Below, piece by piece: positions 20,082 to 29,414 of a stretch of 64,000 bases of DNA. Each line of letters opens with the position of its first letter. Positions within the stretch are counted from its first letter, which is position 1. Below the pieces are notes generated by a model. That model had not been told where the DNA came from and did not search any database. It saw nothing but the letters and a program-made list of their open reading frames with translations. Source of the stretch: Emiliania huxleyi CCMP1516 (taxonomy: Eukaryota; Haptophyta; Isochrysidales; Noelaerhabdaceae); NCBI RefSeq assembly GCF_000372725.1, contig NW_005202237.1, positions 2,501 to 66,500 on the forward strand. Reading direction: 5' to 3'. The position numbers and the translations under genes are program-made.

Positions 20082-20542
20082 TTGGGCTGTAGCAGGTTTG
20101 CCTCTCGCACCCCGTCTCTTTTCCTTTCCTTTTTTCTCTACTCGGTTTTCCTCTCTCTTTTCCCGGGAAAACTCCGTGGAAATCGTCAAATTTTGGGCTC
20201 TGTCCTCTGAGCCGAGTCTATCTCTCTCTCTCTCTCTGAGGCTGGTTTGGGCCCAAAATCAGCCAAATTTTAGGCCAAATCGGCAAAATGCCGGGAATTT
20301 CGCGGAGAACCCGTGTATACCTGGAAATTACCCTGCGACCGCCTGTGTATTTTGTCGATTTCCTCAATTTTGCCTCAGATTTTGCCCCAGAAGAGCTCTC
20401 AGACTCAGGGAAACTCGCGAGTTTCCAGAATGGAGCACCAAACACCTCTGAGCTCTGTTTTCCCTGGAAATTTCCGGAAACGCAAAGTGCTGGGGACCCT
20501 CTGTTTTCCTTTTTGTTTGCCGGACAACCTGCTACATCCCAA
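20082..20542. mobile_element. 461-bp TIR element with 8-bp TSD
   Basis: It starts TTGGGCTGTAGCAGGTTTG and ends with the inverse of TTGGGATGTAGCAGGTTGTC. It is flanked by the exact duplication GCCGCAGG (20074-20081 and 20543-20550). The interior is AT-richer than its surroundings and has no credible coding frame. A small non-autonomous (MITE-like) element of an 8-bp-TSD family. Confidence 0.85.
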
Positions 20543-20559
20543 GCCGCAGGCAAGCTCAT

Positions 20560-20830
20560 GCACAATCTGCTCTGCGATGGCCGTGTGAAGAACGACTGAG
20601 ATGCGCTGCTTCTGCAGCCCTAAGCCAACTCTTGGTGGTCCAAGTCACCTCATCGAGGTACTGGGCCCGCGTCAGCTTGTTTCTGCAGCACGTTCGCCGC
20701 CTTCCAGAGGATCTCGCCGACCCCCTTCCCGAACACCCACCGAACGACTCGAACAGCAGCAGCTGCACGTCGACGTCCTTGCTTGTCCTCCGCGCTGGGC
20801 CTGGTACAGCGATACTCGCCGCCATCGATT
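20560..20830 (-). mobile_element. Fragment of the ESFGG-type dispersed ORF family
   Basis: Minus-strand pieces read DVDVQLLLFESFGG, AANVLQ, NKLTRAQYLDEVTWTTKSWL, RISVVLHTAIAEQI. The layout (E-[ST]-[FL]-G-G, spacer, K/H-x-x-R-I-S) is the same as in the fragments at 6800-7000, 36640-36850 and 55093-55312, although the sequences differ. It looks like the C-terminal region of an old, diverged multi-copy protein. Confidence 0.45.
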
Positions 20831-21500
20831 AAGGACGGTATGCGGCGGTCGCCGCCCACACCCACCTCACCCTCCCGCCTCCCCCCCCTAGTCAGCCAGC
20901 GACCCGTCCCCTGCCCCCTCTCGCCCAAAGAATTTTCATTCGGCGGAAGTCCCTCTCACAGCAGACTGGCACGGGTTGTACTCGAGTAGGGTTTCTTTCT
21001 TTCTTCATTCAGCAGACTGGCACGGACTGGCGCACCACAAAAGGCACAGCAGGCGACGGTCCTTTATGAAAGAGAGAACCCAAGGGAGGGAGGAAAGAAA
21101 GAAAGAAAACAACCCAAGGGAGGACGGCACAGGGCCCGGGAAGCGCGAATAAAGCCTGTCCACCTGTTTTTCACACCTTTGAAAAGGCCGTTCAAACGCA
21201 CCCTCTCGCCCCATGCAGCCGGCTGCTTGCTGGTGGCACTAGGGCCGCTGGGACGCGCAAGAAGAATGAGCAAAAAAGACGAAGATGGCGACGAGCACGA
21301 GCATGCCAAAGTGGGACTTCGCGTGCGGGTCGAGGGGCAATCCAAGCTCTCTTCACAGGGGTTACAGGTGGTCGGCCTGACTGGAGGACGGGCCCCGTGC
21401 GCGCTCCCAGCGCCGAGCCGCGGCCCCACGCGCCACCTGGGCTGCCTCTGGCACGGCCGGGGTCCGCCGAGAGGCTGGGCTTGGCCGGCGGCGCGACGCG
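20831..21500. other. Gene-free stretch
   Basis: Pyrimidine-rich TTTCTTTCTTTC tracts (20993-21005) and their purine counterparts with CAACCCAAGGGAGG (21070-21130), a signature also seen at 58225-58255. GAATAAAGCCTGTCCACCT at 21148 is repeated inverted at about 23459-23477, outside the large palindrome. No supported gene. Confidence 0.5.
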
Positions 21501-23305
21501 TGGCCTGTGCTGCGTCCGTCTCGGACGTTCAAGCGGCGCCAGCCAGCGGCTCGGCCGCGCATCCTTCACACACGCCGCCACGACCGGGATGAGTGGGCCC
21601 AGTGTCGAGCCTTGATGTGAGCTGCATGTGCGCGGCGGCCGTGGCGACAGCAGGTCCACCAGACGGACCTCAAAGCTTGCCGTCGGCGTGCTGTCGTGGC
21701 GAGAGCGCGAGACAGCTGCAGAGGAGCCGAGTGCAGTGGCGAGCCAGAGGCTACCTGGGTCACCAAGTGGTAGCCCTTGCCCATTCTGAGCAGGGCTGTG
21801 CTTTGGTGGGGTTGTGCTTGAGCGTGTGTGAAGTGGGAGTGCGTGCCGGCGGTGTCTGTGGGTGAAACAGGCGTGTGTGAGGCCGTAAGAGCCATGGTAT
21901 GAGCCAGAGTGGGCTTCATCACCCAAAATAAGGACGGTTTGGGACAGCTCAGACTTGATACTGATGGGCCTTGGCCAGGAGAGCGACAGAGAAGGCGAGG
22001 TGGTGAGCTGGGAAGCCGCTTTGTCTGCACCTGGACGTGTCGTGATGAACTGCCGAAAAGTACTATTTGCGGCTATTGCTCAAAACCTTTGGAGACAAGG
22101 CCTACATATTATGACTGCATCCATGCGTCTGGTGCATGAGGGCCGCGGGTCGGGACATTTCACGGTCGGTGGCGCCGATAATGACCTCCGTAAAGCCCTC
22201 ACAATCGCTCGGCACGGGCCACCGGGAGTGCTCTCGAGCGCCTACACCGGAGCATCACGAGCCGGTGTGAGCTTGAAGACCCGAGATAAGTGTGCGGTCT
22301 GGGACAGCTCAGGCTTGATACTGATGGGCCTGGGCCAGGAGAGCGACAGAGAATGCGAGGTGGTGACCTGAGAGCAGGAAATAGCGCTTCGTGGCAGGTG
22401 CTTCGCGACAAGGTCACACGCGGACGCTCCAGCCTCTCAGCTCACCACCTCGCCTTCTCTGTCGCTCTCCTGGCCCATGCCCATCAGTAGCACGCCTGAG
22501 CCGTCCCAGACCGCACTTACCTTGGGTCTGCAAGCTCACACCGGCTCGTGATGCCACGGAGAGGGCTCGAGATTGTCTCCGGTGGACCCCTTGCCGAGCG
22601 GTTGCGAGGGCTTTACGGAGGTCATTATCGGCGCCACCGACCGTGATATGTCCCGACCCGCGGCCCTCATGCACCAGACGCATGGATGCAGTCATAATAT
22701 GTAGGCCTTGTCTCCAAAGGTTTTGAGCAATAGCCGCAAATAGTACTTTTCGGCAGTTCATCACGACACGTCCAGGTGCAGACAAAGCGGCTTCCCAGCT
22801 CACCACCTCGCCTTCTCTGTCGCTCTCCTGGCCAAGGCCCATCAGTATCAAGTCTGAGCTGTCCCAAACCGTCCTTATTTGGGGTGATGAAGCCCACTCT
22901 GGCTCATACCACGGCTCTTACGGCCTCACACACGCCCGTTTCACCCACAGACACCGCCGGCACGCACTCCCACTTCACACACGCTCAAGCACAACCCCAC
23001 CAAAGCACAGCCCTGCTCAGAATGGGCAAGGGCTACCACTTGGTGACCCAGGTAGCCTCTGGCTCGCCACTGCACTCGGCTCCTCTGCAGCTGTCTCGCG
23101 CTCTCGCCACGACAGCACGCCGACGGCAAGCTTTGAGGTCCGTCTGGTGGACCTGCTGTCGCCACGGCCGCCGCGCACATGCAGCTCACACCATGGCTCG
23201 ACACCGGGCCCTCTCATCCCGGTCGTGGCGGCGTGTGTGAAGGATGCGCGGCCGAGCCGCTGGCTGGCGCCGCTTGAACGTCCGAGACGGCCGCAGCACA
23301 GGCCA
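21501..23305. repeat. 1.8-kb palindrome (inverted repeat, about 870-bp arms)
   Basis: The left arm (21501 to about 22370) reappears reverse-complemented in the right arm (about 22435-23305), with only scattered differences and a spacer of about 65 bp centred on 22403. Each arm itself holds two copies of a 70-bp block starting GGGACAGCTCAG (21938 and 22300 in the left arm). Mirror-image open frames in the two arms are by-products. It could be a foldback element, or a fused tail-to-tail duplication. Confidence 0.9.
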
Positions 23306-23563
23306 TCGCTCAAACAATCGGCCGGTGCTAGGGCCGCCGCAGTCGCCGGTGGGCCCACGGCGATGGGCCTGGTCGATTTCAGCCGACGGGAGGGCAGCAG
23401 GGCCGCGTGCGGGGCCTGCGCTAGGATTGCCCCGTCGTGCGCACGGTGTCCCCAGTGTAGGTGGACAGGCTTTATTCTTTTGCCGAGCGAAAAAAACCTT
23501 TTGCCGAGAATGTGAGCGCGTTCCCCCTTCCGCGTATAGCTGCACAGCGCACTCATCTGGGAG
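23306..23563. promoter_or_regulatory. Upstream region of the MYND/TPR gene
   Basis: Two TTTTGCCGAG boxes (23477 and 23496) separated by GCGAAAAAAACC, about 65-90 nt before the ATG. Similar AATTCTTTT/TTTGCCG strings precede other start codons in the window, so this may be core promoter or transcript start. Confidence 0.35.
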
Positions 23564-24895
23564 ATGAACGACTACGACGCCGATAACGGGCCCCCACTCG
23601 TGGGCATGCGCGCCCCGCTCCTCTACCAGCGGGTGAAGCTCCACGGCCTCGTCTCGCGGCCGGAGCTCAATGGCTCCTTTGGCAAGGCGGTCTCGTGGAG
23701 CGAGGAGAAGGGCCGGTACGGCGTGCAAATCGCGGGCCACGAGGATATGATTGCGCTCAAGCCGGCAAACCTCGCGGCGGCCGGCGCCGAGGAGGGTGTC
23801 GTGTGCGGCCACTGCGGCGCAGGGGCGGCCAACGAGCGGTGCACGCGCTGCTTTGCCGTCTGGTACTGCAGCGCAGAGTGCCGGAAGCAGGGGTGGGCGG
23901 CTCACAAGCCGGCCTGCACGCCTCCGCCCGTGGCCGAGTTTGGGAGCGAGATGTCGCACGCGCAGCAAGCAAAGATTCAGCAGCACATGCAGGCGGCGAT
24001 CGACGCGGGCAAACGGGGCTCGGCTGCCGGCAAGGCGCAGGAGATCAAGATGCTCCGGCAGAGCGCGGCCGCCGACCCGCAGCAGCCGATGACCTGGTTC
24101 AACTTGGCGCAAGCGTACTGGGACTTGGGCGTCAAGGGCGATGCGGTCGAGGCGATGTGCAAGGCCGTCCACAACCTGGTCCGCGTGCTCAAGAACCCAC
24201 AGGCGGTGGACCTCAGCGACCCAAACGCCAAGTATCTGATGGAGGAGCTGCCGCCCAAGGTGACGGCTACGGCGGCGAAGCTGCTCGAGGACGCCGTGGT
24301 TGGCCGGGGCGGCGACCAGCTCGAGTGGGACGAACGGCTGGGGCGCCTGCTGCAGACCCTCGCCGACCTCTGCGGAAGCCGGCTGCACCCGGGCGCGCGC
24401 AGCCTGACGCACTACGTCTTTGGCAACGTGCTGCGAAAGAGGCGCAAGAACGAGGAGGCGAGGGAGCAGCTCGTGCTCGCCGACCGCGCGGCGTGGAACG
24501 GCGGTCGAGGCGAGCGCGACCTGGTGTCGCTGTCGGCGATCCCCGACGTGATTGCCAACCAAGCGCTGAACCTGGGCGGGGCCGCACCCCCCGAGCTGTG
24601 GGTTGAGGCGATCAGCGCGGCGCGCGAGGCGCTCGGGGCGACGCCGAGGAACCACCGCATGCACCCGTCCGTGCAGCTGACGCTGGCGAGGATGCTCTCC
24701 AACCGCATCAGCAAGGGCCTCGCCGACGCGCAGGGCCACGTCAACGTCGACGAGGCGGCGCCGCTGGCGCGGGAGGGCGCCAAGCTCGCTCGTGCGGCGC
24801 GCGCGGCGGCGCAGGGGTCGGATCCCCGGCTCGTGGCGCTGGCCGACCAGCTCCTCTCCCCGAGCCAGCCTTTCGGCCTGCTCGCCGGCGCGTGA
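23564..24895 (+). CDS. MYND zinc-finger protein with helical (TPR-like) repeats
   Basis: Intronless, 443 codons. The N-terminus has a short beta domain of the type VKLHGLVSRPELNGSFGKAV ending IALKPANL, often found in algal MYND proteins. The MYND finger spans about residues 84-118: CGHC...CTRCFAVWYCSAECRKQ...HKPAC, with all C/H ligands present. Then come amphipathic helices with WFNLAQAYWDLGVKGDAVEA (a TPR) and further helical repeats to the C-terminus. MYND fingers bind proline-rich peptides, and TPRs are protein docking modules, so an adaptor or regulatory role is likely. No SET domain is present, so it is not a SMYD methyltransferase. The ATG at 23564 begins MNDYDADNG. Confidence 0.85.
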   Translation: MNDYDADNGPPLVGMRAPLLYQRVKLHGLVSRPELNGSFGKAVSWSEEKGRYGVQIAGHEDMIALKPANLAAAGAEEGVVCGHCGAGAANERCTRCFAVWYCSAECRKQGWAAHKPACTPPPVAEFGSEMSHAQQAKIQQHMQAAIDAGKRGSAAGKAQEIKMLRQSAAADPQQPMTWFNLAQAYWDLGVKGDAVEAMCKAVHNLVRVLKNPQAVDLSDPNAKYLMEELPPKVTATAAKLLEDAVVGRGGDQLEWDERLGRLLQTLADLCGSRLHPGARSLTHYVFGNVLRKRRKNEEAREQLVLADRAAWNGGRGERDLVSLSAIPDVIANQALNLGGAAPPELWVEAISAAREALGATPRNHRMHPSVQLTLARMLSNRISKGLADAQGHVNVDEAAPLAREGAKLARAARAAAQGSDPRLVALADQLLSPSQPFGLLAGA

Positions 24896-25054
24896 GGGCT
24901 GCCGACCGAGGAGTTGGCAGTTCCGGAGGACACGCGTGAGACTTGACTCGCTAGGCTAGCGTGAATTGATTCCGGTGTTTCTTATCACCCTACTACAAAA
25001 TGCGCCTGCGGGCGGACCCTTGCTGCTCCCAGATCACCCTGCTGTGAATTGCTG

Positions 25055-26897
25055 ATGCGGGCGGGCCACCGTTCGTTCGCGCGAGCTCCGGCCGCGCGCC
25101 AACCCAGGGTGATGGTCCACGACCAGCTGGTCGACGACAGGGCCGAGCCGCTCCTCCCGGCCGAAGAAGCGGGCAAGCTCCGTTCCGCGCTACGCATCGA
25201 CCTCTCCGTGGGATGCTCCCGCGGCGGAGTGCTCCAGCCGTGCCGCCGCAAGCACGAGCCGCCCAGTCGTGAGGCGCGAGCGCAGCTGCCGCTCGGGCCG
25301 AACGAGCACGCGACCGAGGGCGATATCTGCGACATGTACGCGCGGTTGGGCTGGGACGAGCGAGACCAGCTCGGCGCCGTCCTCGTGCTCAAGCTTGCGC
25401 TCTCGCTGACCGCCTCGGGCATGCCAACCTACACCGCCGAGCCGCTCCTCCGCACCGTCGCTGCCGCCGCGAACCTCCCTCACTGCCACCTGCTGCTCGG
25501 GATGCGCTCGCTGCAAATCTCGTTCGGCGGCGGGCCGGTGCACGTCCTCTCCTCGCGTCAGGGAAAGGTGCTGCACCGTCTCTCCGACCTCCACTGCCTC
25601 ACCCTCGCCGTCGCCGTCGCCGTCGAGCCCGCCACTCTGATGGCCCTCCAAGCTGTGGACGCGATCAACCGCCGCCGCTCGCCCTTTGGCTGGGCGATCG
25701 AGGCCCTCGCTTACCACGGCTTTGCGTGCGCCGCCGCGCCCGCCATCTTTGGAGGCGGCCTCGGCGATTTTGCCGTCGTCGCGCTCGCCTCTGTCCCTGT
25801 GCGGCTGACCCTCGCGGCGTGCGGAGCGCTGCCGCAGCTCTCCGCGCTCAGCGACCTGCTCCTCCCCATCGTCGCCGGCGTCGCCGCGCCTTCGCTCTGC
25901 GCGCTCTTCGAGCTCGACGCGTGCCACGCGGCGACGGCGACGCTCTCGCTGCTCCTCTTCGAGCTGCCCGGCTCGGAGCTGCTCTTCGGCGCGACCGAGC
26001 TCAAGCGCGGCAACCTCGTGGGGGCGACGCGGCTCGTCCACGCCGTGGTGCTCACCATGTTCATGGCCGTCGCCCTCGCCCTCGGCTGGTGCCTCGCCGC
26101 CCTGCCGATCTCGCGGCTCGCGCCGAGCCCGCCACCCAACCCGTGGCTGCCGGCGGCGGCGCCGTGCAGCGGCGGCGCCACCGCCGAGCTGTGGCCCGCC
26201 CTCCTCCAGAACGGGCTGCAGCTTCTGCCGCTGGAGGTGGCCCAGTTAATAGCGAAGTGCCAGTAATTAGCTATGAATTAAGGGATGCAGCTCGTGCCTC
26301 TGGAGGTGAGCTTCTTCGTGCTGCTCGGCGTCAGCGTGCGGGAGATGCCCTCCGCCGCCGGCTTGCTGCTGCTCACGATGCTGCTCCAGTTCTTCCTCTC
26401 CCACTCGGCGCTGCCTCTTCCGGGGCCGGTGTCCAACGCGGCAACGCTCTTTGTCGGCACCGCGCTGGGCTGCGCCCACGAGTACGTCCACGGCACGTCG
26501 CACCTGATCGTGCTGCTGCCCACCATTGTGCTCCTCGCCCCGGGCGCCACCGTCCTGAAGGCCGTCCTCGCCTCCATCGACGCTTCCGCGCCCGGCACTG
26601 CGCCTGGCGGGGACGGCGACGGCGCGCACCGAGCGTGCACCGACGGCGCAGCACTTGCGTGTAGGCGCGGCAGAGCCGCCCCCGACCGACGCGTGGTTCG
26701 AGCTGCTCATGCTCGCGGTCTCGTTCGCCGTCGGCGAGGCGATCGCGCACCACCTCTGGGCGCCGGCCCTCTCGCGCCGCGCCGCCGCGCGAGCCGAGGC
26801 GACGGCAGTCGCTCTCTCAGACAGCAAGGCCGTATGCCCGGTTCGGCTCGCGCGGATTGTGGCTGTTGGCGTGCCGGTGGCGGAAACGCTGGAGTGA
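25055..26897 (+). CDS. ThrE-type (DUF1212/YjjP family) threonine/serine exporter-like membrane protein
   Basis: The cytosolic half has the family features: LVLKLALSLTASGMPTYTAE, then LLGMRSLQISFGGG. Next is a helical membrane half with FELPGSELLFGATELKRGNL and a final module ALPLPGPVSNAATLFVGTAL, HLIVLLPTIVLLAPGATVLK. In bacteria and fungi these proteins export threonine/serine or act as vacuolar transporters. At least two introns. The first, near 26240-26292, lies between two similar stretches (CTTCTGCCGCTGGAGG and CTCGTGCCTCTGGAGG) and contains an AT-rich TTAAT...ATTAA inverted repeat. The second, about 26585-26645, ends GTGTAG, followed by a last exon coding DAWFELLMLAVSFAVGEAI. The N-terminus upstream of codon 100 is poorly conserved, so the start is uncertain. 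Confidence 0.78.
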
Positions 26898-27083
26898 CAC
26901 GCACCATCCCATCCAGATCCGCACCGATCAGCCATCAGTCCAGTTCTCGAGTCGAGAGATCAGACTCTCTCTTCATGTTAAGCGCAAAAGTGGACGTGCA
27001 ACCCACTGGTGTAACCACACCCGCTCATGGTGTCGCAGTGCTCCGAGGGTCTGCACGACACTAGCCCTTGCTTCGTGAAGCTG

Positions 27084-27920
27084 CTATTCCAACGTCCGGC
27101 TTACAGGCGCCCGCCACCCGTCTGCCGCCCCCTCGCTCTCGTCCTCGCTCTCGTCCTCGCCCTCCTCGCTCTCCTCCTCACTCGCCTCCCCCCTGCTCGC
27201 GACGGCGCGCCTCGGGTCGAGAGCGGAAGGCGAAGAGGCGAGGCGCACACCGAGGCTGGCCAGCGCCTCTAGGGCCTCGGCGGCGGAGGCTCCGACATTG
27301 AGCTCCGACTCAAGGTACTCGCCGCCGCGGTAGGCGGCGAGGGCGGGAAGCACGTCGGTCGAAAGCCTCGCCTGCGCTTCCGAGGCGCGGATGGAGACGA
27401 ACTTGACGAGGTCGTACCTCGCCGCGAGGCGCTGCATGCACAGGCCGAGGGCGGCGCACGCCGGCAGGTGAGGCTCATGGATGTGGACCACCACAAAGGT
27501 CTCTGGCGGCTCCTCCTCGACCGCGGCGACAAAGTCGTCCTGAGAGAGCTCCGTGACGCAACCGTATGTGCGCCGCGCCGCTGCGGCAGCGCGGAGCTCT
27601 CCGAGTCGCGCCTGCCGAATCCGGCGGAGCGTATCGCCGTCGTCTGAGTCGCTGCCGTCCGAGTGGGTGTGCCCTGACGTCAGCTGAGACCGGCGCAGCT
27701 GGGCGAGGCGGGCTTGCCGGGCAGCTTCGCGCGCGTCCTCCAGCACCGCCTTGGGCCCGGAGGCGTGCGATTCGCCACCAAAAGTGACGGATGTCGGGCT
27801 GCCCGGGCGGAAAAGGGCGGCACCGACGACCCTGCCATCCTCGCCTTCGATGCCCTCCGAGGCGTTGAGAATCGTCCGCTCTATGGGGTCCGACGGAATG
27901 TGGCCGGACCAGCTCGTCAT
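27084..27920 (-). CDS. Phosducin-like protein (thioredoxin-fold chaperone cofactor)
   Basis: Single exon, about 278 codons. The start MTSWSGHIPSDPIERTILN is followed by an acidic/Arg-rich helix with QARLAQLRRSQ and RIRQARLGELRAAAAA. The family signature YGCVTELSQDDFVAAVEEEP then leads into a thioredoxin-like domain: TFVVVHIHEPHLPACAALG, DLVKFVSIRAS and LPALAAYRGGEYL. There is no CxxC redox pair. The C-terminal acidic tail EESEEGEDESEDESEG is typical. Family members act with the chaperonin CCT in folding tubulin, actin or G-beta subunits. It sits alone on the minus strand; nothing nearby suggests a functional partner. Confidence 0.88.
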   Translation of the reverse strand: MTSWSGHIPSDPIERTILNASEGIEGEDGRVVGAALFRPGSPTSVTFGGESHASGPKAVLEDAREAARQARLAQLRRSQLTSGHTHSDGSDSDDGDTLRRIRQARLGELRAAAAARRTYGCVTELSQDDFVAAVEEEPPETFVVVHIHEPHLPACAALGLCMQRLAARYDLVKFVSIRASEAQARLSTDVLPALAAYRGGEYLESELNVGASAAEALEALASLGVRLASSPSALDPRRAVASRGEASEEESEEGEDESEDESEGAADGWRAPVSRTLE

Positions 27921-29414
27921 CGCGCAAGTCGAGGTGCCTCTCTTGCCTTGCCCACAGCGGCGGCTCGACCAACCACCGCCAGCCAAAGTTCTTTTTTCGG
28001 ACTCTACTTTAGGGGGCAGATGACAAGGCAAGGGGAGGACGTCTGGCGCCGAGTGCGTCTGGCACCGGGCACGGAAGCTCGCACACTCATCAGCCGCACG
28101 CGATAGCGATAGTGCTGCCGCCGCGAGAACGCCAGTAGCCATGTGTGTGTACGTGAGTACGTACGATGTGAGAGAGAGATTTTTAGAAGCCAACAAGAAA
28201 ACGATGTGCATGGACGATATATATTACGTGGGGAGGAGACGGACTGGGTTTGCCGCATTCAAATCGCTCCAACAATCGCTCCACATTTAACTATTTCCCT
28301 CATTGTCAAGGCTCTCAAGGTCAAGCTGTGCAGTCTACGATGACCTCGTGAGCTCACGACTCCCCTAGCGACTCCCTTGGAGCTTGGTCATACATACGCC
28401 GAAAGAAAGGTGAGAGAAGCCGCGAGAGCAAGGCCTCGGCAGGCGCCGGTGCCATCGCAGAACGAGGCAGAGGAGAGCGATGAGGCAGAGGACGACGGGG
28501 CAGGAGAGAGAACGACGAGAGTGGGACGACCGCGAGGTGGCATGAAGGTTGCTAGTCTCCCCCCGCGCACTGCCTCACCCCGGGGGAAGTCCCTTTGCCA
28601 ATTTTACATCTGCTCCCTGTCGTGGGCCTTATCCAAAGCAGCCTGATGCTCCTTTGCAGATTGCAGCCCGTTCGCGCCCGCTCAGACCTCGTGCACACGC
28701 TCCGCAGGGTACATCTGCTGGCCGAGAAATGTCCATGGGGTCCGCTGGTTTGCTGCCGGCGCAGCCCATATGGAGATGAGAACACTCTCAGCCTGAGTGC
28801 GCACAGCACACAGCAAATGGTCGGAACAGGCACGCGCGAGCAGAGGTTTCTGGGAGGGCAACGGGCCGATACGAGCTTGCGCGAAGCGGGCTGGTGGGTG
28901 CGGAAGGGGTACACCCAGCTAACCCTCGGAGACCCGTGTTATGGCCCTGCGACCGCGCACCCCCGTGGGCTTAATAAATTGCTCCGGGTAGCCCGATCCA
29001 ATCGTCCGGCCCGCTGGGTGCGCTTCTTAGCTCCCCGGCCCTGAGCGTGCGGCTGCCGACTGGGTGCAACCAACGTCCAAGACTTGCGCAAGAAGAAACC
29101 GCCGGATGAAAAATAAAAAACGAACCGCGTAACGTGCCAAAATTCCCAAAAAGTACTATCTACTAAGTACGGCTTTACGGCTTTACCCCGTAGGCCTGCC
29201 GCCGGCCTCCCGGCCTGACAGAGTGCTCACGGCCGCCCCTAGCGAGCAGCGACTTTTGGACTCGACCACCCGGCTGCCGGCTCCCGCGTCCCGGGTCCGG
29301 GCGGTTTGACAAGTCACAAGAATAAATAGTGGGCCGCACGGCGCGAACCAAGTGATCCTGAGTAGTTAGCGCAACCCAGTACTGCGCGCAAACCAAACGC
29401 GACGACGAGAGGGA
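27921..29414. other. Long gene-free stretch with dispersed repeats
   Basis: It contains AGATTTTTAGAAGCCAACAAG (28176, also at 39835) and a dispersed repeat at 28925-29065. That repeat has CCCTCGGAGACCCGTG and CCGGCCCGCTGGGTGCGC, with relatives at 42395-42590, 7215-7330 and, inverted, near 47840-47870. No ORF here carries a recognisable domain. Confidence 0.5.

Noticed and set aside
21566-23240. Matching 154-codon frames in both halves of the palindrome
   Set aside because: They are the same sequence read from each arm; no protein family is recognised and the pairing follows from the inverted repeat.
23186-24739. 517-codon minus-strand frame opposite the MYND gene
   Set aside because: It shadows a clear MYND/TPR gene and runs into the large palindrome.
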